This document shows positions 54,258-64,000 of a stretch of DNA of 64,000 bases, piece after piece. Each line of letters starts with the position of its first letter. Position 1 is the stretch's first letter. The stretch comes from Spirodela intermedia (taxonomy: Eukaryota; Streptophyta; Magnoliopsida; Alismatales; Araceae), in assembly GCA_902729315.2 (NCBI GenBank), contig LR746264.1:5357878-5421877 (forward strand), read 5' to 3'. Made by a program: the position numbers and the translations under genes. The notes under the pieces are model-generated. The model had not been told where the DNA came from. It did not search any database and saw only the letters and a program-made list of their open reading frames with translations.

Positions 54258-57200
54258 ATGGCGAGCAGCAGCGGTGCCGTTGTAGATCCGGCGGGGGAGC
54301 CGATCCCTACGTCGGCAGTGCTGATGGCCTCGTGGAAGCACATAGGGGCGGCTTGCAGGACCGAGAACGCCGCTTTCATCAACTGCAAAAAGAAGGATCC
54401 TAACCCGGAGAAGTGCCTCGACAGGGGACGGGAGGTCACGAGCTGCGTCCTCAGCTTGTAAGGAACCCTATGCGAATTTTCCGTCGTTTGGTTTACGCCT
54501 AGAGACTAGAGACACTTCGCTGATTTCTGATGCTTTTAAATTGAGCCGTTCTGATATATCCGGCAAGTAGCCGCAATTGACAGGACCTAATTGATGGGTT
54601 ATAGGACAATGTTCTATCTAGTTCCCGGCTCAATGATTATCAACGCTCTTCAAACCCGTAGGATTTATTAGACTTTTTTATTTGGATTGGTTTAAGGCTC
54701 CTTGTCATTGTCGAAAGTATCTGCGGGGGTGGGGCGGGTTGAAGAAATAATGCCCAAGATTAAGAGCGCAGGTGGTCTTTTTTCTTAGACCATGGTTGCT
54801 CATTTGAGCTCCACATTGCCAAGTTGCAAACATATCAGAATTTGAATGGCCATCTTTCGGAACGCTAGATGTGTTTAACATCATACGACTTCTTAGACAC
54901 GCAGAGCCTTAGTTCGAAAGAGAGTCTCCAGACTCACACGGCACCAAAGGTTAACAGAGTCCCAAAATTATTACCCTAGAAACACGAAGGAAAATTCTAA
55001 TCACCTTTTGCATTTTGTTCTCGTAGTTAGTCACACCAGCTTTGTTGTAATTACCTCACTGTGGAAAAAAAATTAAAAAAAGTTTACTGCAGATGATTGA
55101 TAATTATTCAATAAAAGTAGGCGCTCGATGTCTAGAAACTAATAATTTCCTGCAATCATGTCCAAAGTGTTAGTTTAGGCATGCCATTGCACTAGTCAGT
55201 AGACACTGATATGTTTTATAACATATTTACCTTGTTCTTCTTATGACAGCTGCTCATTTTTTATCCTTCTTTCTTGTTCTCCTATCTAATAGTTATAAGT
55301 TTCAACAGAGACCAAACTTTACCATTTTAGGCCGATTGAGTGGAAACACCTTATCTGTGAAATTAAGGGAAATGCTTTTCCAGTGTCAGCGATTTTTTCG
55401 CATGAATCTGGCTGAGAAATGGTTGTTTCAACAAGAAAAATACTCATAAGTTGTCAATGTGTACAGTAAACTCCACATGTTGATGGCTTTTTATGAAAAA
55501 ATGAAGAAAGAAGGATACAAAATAGAGAAAGAAAGCTTAGAGAACTATGTTAACAAGATAGACCATTGTTGGTGACGCTGAGATTGATGGGAATTACCTT
55601 TCACCTAGTAAAAGAGAATAATTGGACTGGTACACAAACATGCGCTTGACATTAATCACGTGCCATTGAAGTGGTACACGAACATGCATTTGACTTTATG
55701 TATTGTTTTACAATCCAGAGACAGGAAATCCTTATATTCTTGGTAATGCTCATAATATGCCATTGGACTCACTTTTTTTGTTCTCTATCATGTGACACAT
55801 ATCTGTTACACTTTTTTGGATACGAGAGTCATTGTTTATCTTAATTCCACATTTTCACTGAACAGTAGAGAGTTTGATGCTCATAACTGCAAGCATGCCA
55901 TGGTTTTACTCGTTCGACCCACTTATTCATCCCTTGTCGTCATTCGTTTTTACTTTCTCGTTCTACGCTGCCCAGTTGTTCTTCCACTTGGTGATCTCCT
56001 TACCAAGTAACTGCAGTCACTCACTGCAATTTTCCACATTTCCAATTTTTCATATACCTCCGGTGAACTCTTCTAAACATGACACTCTACACTTGTTAGG
56101 ATATGATAGCAATTTCTTCTACAAGCTCTTCTACTTCTACAATAATTTTGTTGATTTTATCGAACTACACTTTTGATGTAAGGTTCCCCCGCTTTTATAT
56201 CTCCCCTTTTATGGTCGTGATTAATTATTGATTGAACTTACTGAGCTATCAGAATTCAGCGGCTCTTCTGAAATGGGTGGGGACAGAACTCTTCCCAATG
56301 ACCTAGGAATTATGATCCTTACCAAAAGGGTTCAACGCTCCATTTCCGTGATTATGGCTTATCATGCACTGCTTTATCTCGTGGGACCCTACTTTCATTT
56401 GGATTTAATCCACCTTGGAGCTCAGTATGACGTATAGACGTTTCTACCACACGTTATCCAAGTTATTTGTTATTTTTTACAAGATAAGGACCAGGGATAT
56501 TGCCTTAAGTTCCCCCTCCCCTTAATGATTGGACTTAATAGTTTGTGCAGCTCAGATAATCTCTGCATTGGCATGTTTCTCTTAGAAACCATACCCTTCC
56601 TCTTAGAAAGTATAATCCGGTAAATGGCATGATAAATCAATTTATGTGAAGTCAAATTTTCCCTTTTTCTTTCATTGCCATCATTAGTGGAGTCTTGCCA
56701 CTTTATGGAATTGATCTGAAGCCCCATCCATGGCACTGGTCAAATTTTCATAATATTTTTCCTTAATAGCAGCAGTATACTAATCACTGTTGCCCTGGTC
56801 GCAATTTGCCTTGTTCCAATGGTTAAGCCATAAGTAGACTGCAAGGTTCCACCTACATAATATTTCTAAAACTGGATGCTATCAATTATTATTTGCCAAC
56901 ATCTCGAGCAAACAGTAAGGGCAACGTTTTTTCGGCTGCTGCTCAATCTTAAGAGCAAAGTACGTCATATGCTATCCACTATTAGAGAAAAGGTTAACAA
57001 TAGACACCTGAATCCCATCAGTGGAACCAGGTATTCTCCATCGGTGTAACCTTCCCAGGAGAGCTGTCTTTTTCCATATGGTAGAGGTCAGCATTTGGCC
57101 GCACACTCTTGTAAAATATCTTGGCATAATTTCCCAATAGCTTCCATCTAAGTCTTGGGGATTCCCCCCTAGATCTCCTGGTTGACATTCCTCTCTCCTA

Positions 57201-57910
57201 TTAGACTTCTGTTGACATTGTTAGCCGTCATTTTATCATCCCCAGATGTGGGGATCCACCCCAAATGTGCTCTTCTAACATATATTATCTTAAATAATTT
57301 AAGCAGATTTACAAAGATGGGAAGATTCAACCATGCAGGATGAACAGAAGTCACCACCACGTCCTGTGTGAACTTGGGTTCCACCAATTTGTGCTGCCAT
57401 CTTATACTTGACTGATGTTAAAGGAGAAACAGTTCTCATCTATTTTTTCAGTCTTCTTCTGCGATCGTATCCCATCCCACCAGTTGGCTGGTTAAATGGA
57501 AACAACAAAGATGCCCTCCATTGATTCGTCAAATTGATCACATAACATGCTATATATGGCTTTTGATTCAGCAATTCCATGCTTGTTTCTCGGCAGAGTT
57601 TCATTTTTTTTTTCTTTTTTCGGGTACCTCAGCTGCTAACATTCCTGGGTCACTCACCATTACTTTATTTTTCAGCTCTACTTTGTTAATTGCATGGCAT
57701 TTTTATGAACATTTGAGAAGCTTTCAGTGGTCACACTATCTCTAACAACGAGGCTTCCCCTGCCTCTCTGGCAGACTGAAAAACCTCCATCAAAGCTGCA
57801 CCAAGGAGATGGATGCCTACGCTGGCTGCATGTACTATAACACCAATGAATTTGAAATGTGCCGTAAGGAGCAGGAGGAATTCGAGAAGGCTTGCCCTTG
57901 GTCTCTCTAG
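54258..57910 (+). CDS. NDUFA8: NADH dehydrogenase 1 alpha subcomplex subunit 8 (NDUFA8)
   Basis: Two exons, 54258..54457 and 57775..57910, phase 2, separated by a 3.3 kb intron; 111 residues. It matches plant NDUA8-type subunits: DPAGEPIPTSAVLMASWKHIG at the start, DPNPEKCLDRGREVTSCVLSL at the end of exon 1, LKNLHQSC...MDAYAGCMYY in exon 2. Twin CX9C-type cysteine pairs are visible (C33/C43, C53/C63, C75/C85 and a last pair with ten residues between), the mark of a MIA40-imported protein of the mitochondrial intermembrane space. It is a peripheral accessory subunit of respiratory complex I. The last residues (PWSL) differ from the usual PLK-like end. The intron is AT-rich with nothing recognised in it. 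Confidence 0.95.
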
Positions 57911-57988
57911 CCTTTCTCTATATGGCATCTTATGAATAACTTGGGAGAAGCCTCTGGTTTTTGCTTCCGCTCAGTCATGGAGGTACCA

Positions 57989-58121
57989 TTTTCTTCTTCT
58001 TCTTCTTCTTCTTCTTCTTCTTCTTCTTCTTCTTCTTCTTCTTCTTCTTCTTCTTCTTCTCCTTCTTCTTCTTCTTCTTCTTCTTCTTCTTCTTCTTCTC
58101 CTTCTTCTCCTTCTTCTTCTT
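57989..58121. repeat. (TTC)n microsatellite downstream of NDUFA8
   Basis: About 130 bp of TTC triplets with a few TCC interruptions, about 80 bp after the NDUFA8 stop, probably inside its 3' UTR. It makes one frame encode a poly-Ser run, which is not a gene. Confidence 0.95.
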
Positions 58122-58329
58122 TTAATTCCCTTGAAATCGGATCATTGAAGCATGTTACCTCTCAAACACCAGAATCTGTTCATGTTCTTGGTAAACCTGC
58201 TGCACCTTTTTTATAGGAAGCCAATAAATTTCCTGTTTTCCTCGGCATGCAGTTTCTATTTATGGCTTTGCAAGCGTTTCCCTTGGGTGTGTGACTCTCT
58301 ATGCACCATGTTTACCAATCTTATTACTT

Positions 58330-60235
58330 GGTAAAGTAAAGAACAGACCTCGATTGAACACATCTTCAATCAAATGCTTTCCCTAAAAATGCAGTGTTTG
58401 TCTCTGGTTTATTCTTATTTTTTTTATATTTTTTTAAACCAAACAAGATTACTCTTGTCATAATTAAAATCATAATACCTTAAATATATATTTATATTAA
58501 TAATGGTTAAATAATTAAATTATAACAACAAATTCATTCGTAAACTTTGGTCACTTGGTCAACACTAGTAGGTTCTTCACGTGTTCATAAACCATGCATG
58601 GCCATACTAATGAAGACTACGTGGGTTTTATAAGATAAATATAGCTAAGAAATAGTCTCAATGAAAGACGAGTGTCATCCTTTTTATAATTGTAAAATAA
58701 TTTTAAGATAAAATCTTATAATAAATACTAGCTCTCTATATTATCTCAATTAATCAATGATCATAAACATTTGTATTTAATGATATTAACTATCTTTCAA
58801 TAGTACAACTTAGTGAGTCTAGATTATTCAAGTTTGGTTGTGGACAAGATATGTATTGCATCTCTTTTGGTAGCATAGAAGTTGACATGATGGAGTCAAC
58901 CCATCCTAGATAAGCAACCAAAGCTAAGTGTATTTGTGACAAAGAAATTATCTCTAATAAAAAATAGGGGTAATTTCTTTCCTAGAACCAATCCAACCCT
59001 ACATTCTCAATATTCCCACTCATTGACTTTCCTTAATTGTTCTTATTTCTAAAAGGGAGCATTAGGGTTTATTTACATCAAGGCCAGTGGATTTGTCTAA
59101 AATGTGATAGAACGATTTTATTTGGAGGCTCAACAACTTTATATTTTATGGGATGTCTAAATTTTATTTTACTTGAAATATATTTATGAAAATATTATCT
59201 TATCATTCTCTATACTTTACTTACATAAAAAAATAATTATGAAATGGTTTGATTAGCAAGGATAATTAGTTGAGAGATATAGATCCACATCAATGTTTTT
59301 ATATGCTCATGAGCAGAAGGTTATCGTTTTAATAATTAATAGTATTTACAAGGATATTATTTCATTCTAGTTAATGGGATAAAATCTCAAGTCATTTGGG
59401 AGAGGGATGCTATTGACATTGGAGTTGAATGAAAAATATTGGTTCCTAAAATCTCTCCCCAACTCGTCATCTTTCCCAACAATTATCTATAAATTTTAAA
59501 TGACAAAGTAATTTTTATTAAGTTGATTTTAATACATTATTTATCTTTTACATGAATTTAAGCATTAAGTTTGGTGCAGTATAAAGTGATAAATATTCAA
59601 TGAAGAATCATGGTAAAAATCTAAGTCTAGACTAGTGTTCAGAACAACATCCATTAATTATTGCTATCAAGGGATCATTTTCGTCCATTAGATGGTTATA
59701 GCTTGAAAATGAGTGAATCGTTCAGTCTATACATTAACTCTTTTCACCTTTATTTATGAAAATATAAAATTATATTATTTTTATTTTTAAAAACCTTACC
59801 AAATTTTTATTATGGTCACAATGGAAAGTTGAAATTTTTGGGAAATAAATACGCATCTACCACTAAAAAATAAAATATAGGAATATTATTGAATATAGGA
59901 TATTATTGGGTTTTTAAATGACGATCCACATTAGGGCCCACGTGGACTTTCTCTAAATGCCCATTCGAGGATAGCTAATGACGATACGATTAATCATGGG
60001 GGGGCGGTCACGTGATGATAACAAAATTCAAATGAACCAGAAAGCTAACCCCTCGCCTATTTTTCATTTTCGGCTGAATTTTTATGCTCGAATTATTAGG
60101 ATATGAGGTCAGATCGAGATCAATTATCGTAGCAGTTAATAAGGTTTTTGTTTATTTATTTTTATAAACAGTATTTAATCTGGGCATTGACTTCCTATGC
60201 CACGTGATTCCCGATCACGGAGCCGAATTTAAAAT
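58330..60235. other. AT-rich gene-free DNA
   Basis: About 1.9 kb of AT-rich sequence between NDUFA8 and NDX. No open frame with family features, no LTR pair that I can see. The composition resembles the transposon block at 24-32 kb, so decayed mobile DNA is likely. GC rises sharply at about 60240. Confidence 0.4.
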
Positions 60236-60239
60236 GTCA

Positions 60240-60951
60240 TGGTTACTGTACGTTGGGGCCTTGTTTCCGGGGGTATTTACTTCCAAAGAGGGGCCTCTCT
60301 CGCTCTCTCTGTGTTCGTCTCTGCATCAGTACCTCGATCGAAGCCGGAGGGAAGCGAGGACCAGCTAAGAGAGAACACGCCCCACATCGCGCGAACGGAA
60401 GACCTCTCCCACACCGAGTTGGCGTCGAGGATTGACGCGTCTCCTTCCTGCCCTCGCCCTCCTCGCCCTGCGCGGCCACCTTCTCTCCCTGTTCCTCTCC
60501 CTCGCTTGCTCGTTTGCTTTCTGTTGGACCCCCTTCCTCCGCAGGACTTGCTCTGCGTCCACCTGTTACTTTCTCGTCGGTGGTCTCAGGCTGGTCCTCA
60601 TCCTCTCGTCAACTCCACCGCCCCTCACCTCCCCGCCGGCTTCCGCTGCTGGTGTCGCTAGCTGTGCGCCAACTTCTTCTCCTCAGAGTGGACCTTCCCA
60701 ACTCACGCTCCCCCCCACTGTAGGCCGCGAGGCTCCGCTCTAGTTCTCCATCCTCCGCTGCGTCACTTGGGAATGTGATGTCTGTTGCAGGCTCCCATCT
60801 CTTCCTTCCTTCGCTTCTTCGTTTCCCCTGGCTTTTTTTGTTGCTAGACGTCCGTTTAGAGCTGTTCCTTGGCCTCTGAATAACCAGAGGCTTCCCCCGG
60901 GTATTCTTTTCCCTCAGATGTTCTTTCCCATCCCGGGGTTTCATACTTTCA
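60240..60951 (+). other. GC-rich leader region of NDX
   Basis: A CT-rich, GC-rich block directly upstream of the NDX start codon, with a (CT)n tract at about 60295-60310. Overlapping short frames on both strands have no family features. Probably promoter and 5' UTR. Confidence 0.45.
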
Positions 60952-63900
60952 ATGGCACGTTGCGCGGAGGAACCAGGCGCCTACGCCGACCAGGTTTGTC
61001 GCTCCGTGCTTCACGTAGTAATCTCTACGATGATTTTTTTTTTCCTTCGATGCTCTTCGGCCCCATTCTTCTTAGTCTTCCTGAGCAGCGGTATACTTCA
61101 CCTACGTTGCATAGCGTGGACGTCCTTCTCTGGCATCTGTTAGGGTTTCTCTGTGCCGGAAAGCTGGACCCATTCCGTGCACGGAGTGTTGACTTGTCTT
61201 TCTTTCTATTGGCAGAGTGTCAACGTAGTGTTCGCAGTTGACGAGTTAAACGGACTCTCTTCTCTGGAGCTCGGTAAACTGCTGAAGGAATCGGAGAATT
61301 CCGTAGTTCATATATCGAAAGATGGTTCCTTGGTTCAGGTGACCTTCTTCTACATTTGCCCCAGGATTTTTTCTGTCCCCCTCTTGGATTTTAGAATTTT
61401 TCTTCTCTTTATGTTATCTGAAACACGTTTGTCATTCAGATTGATGTGGAAAAACTTGCATCGTCACTCCCTCTGCATCTTATTGCTGTGCTCTTGTCAA
61501 ATGGTGGAGGCGACTTGATATATTTTCTACGTGGAATGAGGCTTTTGCATTCATTATCTGACCTGGCATCTCGGCATGTTAGGCTTGAGCAGGTACTCTC
61601 CATGGCTTGATAAGCTTTTGCCTTTTACGGTAGCTCTGGAATCTGTGTGCTATTTGATTAAAAATAAAATTGTAATTAGTCCAATAAGCTTCCAGACCTA
61701 CCCTAATAGGGAATCCATCTAAACTCCTACCCCCGTTCCCCCCTTCCAGTTATAAGCAACGCGCAGGGTTCAATGGTCTTAATGCTACCACCCTCATAAA
61801 GGCCTCTGTGTAGGATAGAAGATTTATTTTCTTGAGTAGAGGAAGGAATTATATCCCCATATCATCACTCTTTTTTGCTTTTTTTGATACTTGTGTAATA
61901 TAATGTTAGGTAGAAATCCGAGGCCTTATCCAACAATTTTCTTCGTGATTTGACTTTTCTGATACAGCTTACGAGAAAGATATGGATTGCAGTTCATTAA
62001 AACTGGTATATATTAATATATTTTAATGCCCTCCCGGGGGAATTCATTATGTGGAAAACTAGCCTGAGAGTGAAGGGTTCACGCAGCTCTGGTTGGTGAC
62101 CTTTGCATACCTATTCAGTGTTTTGAGCAGTTTCTTGGATGATAGCCATTCTAACTCCTGCATTATTTAGCAATTGTCAGTGGTTATGATGGGATTATGA
62201 AAATGCTCGAAATGACATGAGGTAATTTAAGGGGACTGCCAACATGATTTGTTCATTTTCCTGGTGCCCCTTTGGGTCATTTGGAGTAGAAAAACTATTT
62301 ATTTAATTATCAAAGAGCTTGATTTTTCCTTTGTAGTTTCTGTTGGAAGTAAATGAAAAAAAGGGACAGAGAATTCTGTGTAATGAGAAAGGACGAGGTT
62401 TGGCTCTCTTAGGTGCCATAATCCGTGCTTGAAACTTATTGAGAGCGGTTTGTACACGCTTTTATATCTCGTTGCTCACTTTTAGCATTCAATGTGTGTG
62501 ATATATGTACTTTCAGACAAAATAAATTACAATTTACAGCATATATACTTTTGGGGTGCCCATCACTTTTTGCAAGGCATCGCTTTTTTCTTTATGGAGT
62601 TTTCTTTTAATTTCTCTCCACCTGAAAGAAATTTTGACAATCAAAAAATACATTTTTCCCACAATCTCTATTAAATGGCTGAGTTGAAACTTCACTTACT
62701 TTTGTCACCCGCTGGAACAACCGGAAGATATTTTTCTTCTTGGTCCTTTCATTAGTATTTTTAAAGCCTTTCATTTTTTTCCACCTTCAAATTTTCTCTT
62801 CGACTGTTTATAAGTCATTTTTTGGTAGCTTTGTTCTGTGATGTCGATGACATCATGGTGATTATTTGGCAGGTTGACTTGATCGTGATACCAATTTGTA
62901 AATCCGTTTCATCAGACCTTTTTTTTCATTTCTGTTTCCGAATTGAATTTCTTCCTAAACTAATTGCCTTGTTCATGCTAAAAAAATTTACCTCTAGGTT
63001 CAGTAATTACCAAGCCACTCCCTTTTAGTTGAAATGAAATACAACTTCTATAGCTGTTCCAGATTCAACTCCTTTTGAGTAGTACGTCCACAGTCTTTTC
63101 CAGACCATCCCTTTTATATCTTCTCCTGATAGAGAAAGAGAGAAAAAAGCAAGGCTGAGCGATACTGGAAGAACACAAGAAAGAGACCCACTGGGTCTTT
63201 TAATACGCTGCATGAAAATGAGCTTTCTACAGATCAAGACAAAACGAGCGAAGATGACTCAAAGAAGGCTGTGACGAGAGGAAAACCTCTGATTCATTGT
63301 ATATAAAAATATGTTTCATTCTTTCTAGAGTTTGTCAGGTAACTCTTTGATATCTGGTCTGGGCTAGGTGTATATTGTGTAGCCTATTTTTTTCGATTAC
63401 CGAGAAGAATGCTCAGTTCTTCTCTTCTTGCACCTTGTTACACTGTCTACTCTGGATTGTAGTGCAATGTTCCATTCTGAAAAAAAAAATTGTCACTTTG
63501 TGATGTTTCCTTGGATGTAACAGAACATAGTTAATTGAATTATGTCTAAAATCGTTAGGGAAGTTTTTTTTTGGTTTTTTAAATGTTCAGATCATTTTGA
63601 AAATTTTACTTTATATAAGTAAATTTTTTGTTGGTATTCTAGGCCATGTGCTGTGCGTAACACCCTGACATCCCTCCCGTTCTCAATGTTCTCAGCATGA
63701 ACCTGTGTTAATAGGGATGATTAGTGTTTCAAAACTTTCTGTTGAACTATCTCATGCAACTAGATTACTTCCATGTTTTATTCATCAGTGTGTATCTTCA
63801 TAGCCTTGTGTCTTCTGTTCAAGCAAACTATTTTTTTCCAGATTTTACTCGAGGAGGTAAAAGTGACCGAACAAGTGTTGGATCTAGTGTTCTATCTCCT

Positions 63901-64000
63901 ACTTGTACTCGCAAGTTATGGGCAGGTTTTCTTCTGTGCTTTAGTGGCCAATACTTGTATTGTTCGTATATACGTCATGACGAGCTTTCTAACTATGACT
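60952..64000 (+). CDS. NDX: Nodulin homeobox protein NDX, 5' part only
   Basis: Four exons seen before the window ends: 60952..60993, 61216..61338, 61440..61592 and 63842..63925, all joined in phase 0. The translation begins MARCAEEPGAYADQSVNVVF and continues AVDELNGLSSLELGKLLKESEN, IDVEKLASSLPLHLIAVLLSN, MRLLHSLSDLASRH and ILLEEVKVTEQVLDLVFYLL. This is the conserved N-terminal region of plant NDX proteins (helical NDX-A region); the homeodomain lies past the window. In Arabidopsis NDX binds single-stranded DNA in the R-loop at the FLC locus, stabilises it and limits the antisense transcript COOLAIR. The 2.2 kb intron 3 (61593-63841) shows nothing else. The last splice donor is at 63926. Confidence 0.9.

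Noticed and set aside
57932-58216. Poly-serine frame after NDUFA8
   Set aside because: Product of the (TTC)n microsatellite.

Overview
This is nuclear DNA of a flowering plant. Genes are split by GT-AG introns, intergenic DNA is long and carries many (CT)n/(GA)n microsatellites and decayed LTR retrotransposons, and the products are plant-specific (ROP-GAP with a CRIB box, NDX, cyclin-L, class III peroxidase). Several exons are strongly GC-rich against AT-rich introns (peroxidase, NPL4, RopGAP, small acidic genes), which fits a monocot or early-diverging angiosperm better than a typical eudicot. I cannot name the species.

Layout. 1-730: 3' end of a BRN/CELF RNA-binding protein gene. 2.6-6.8 kb: a tandem cluster of three small acidic-protein genes that share a C-terminal FWE-x-CL motif, each with perfect TTCTAGAA heat-shock-type palindromes in the promoter or leader. 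7.1-9.4 kb: a five-exon RopGAP (-). 12.2-13.7 kb: a class III peroxidase pseudogene whose promoter has been duplicated as an inverted repeat. 14.4-18.7 kb: a two-exon NPL4 (-) with a 3 kb intron. 18.9-39.8 kb: a partial tandem duplication of the cyclin-L gene. The upstream copy is a pseudogene (nonsense codon, lost leader) and has an LTR element with a second element inside it in its 3' flank. The downstream copy is intact. 39.9-43.4 kb: p31comet. 44.3-49.7 kb: complete XPD/UVH6 helicase (758 aa, 11 exons). 50.0 kb: tRNA-Asn(GTT). 53.1 kb: YOS1-like. 54.3-57.9 kb: NDUFA8 of complex I. 61 kb to the end: 5' part of the nodulin homeobox gene NDX.

Most genes are single housekeeping genes (TFIIH helicase, complex I subunit, CDC48 cofactor, checkpoint adaptor, ER-Golgi protein). 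BRN, RopGAP and NDX recall a neighbouring trio I remember from Arabidopsis chromosome 4, so part of the gene content may be old linkage spread out by insertions. The two regions most worth attention are the heat-element-linked acidic gene cluster and the mosaic cyclin-L duplication. All coordinates and splice sites were read by eye from reading frames and recalled family proteins; no search or alignment program was run.
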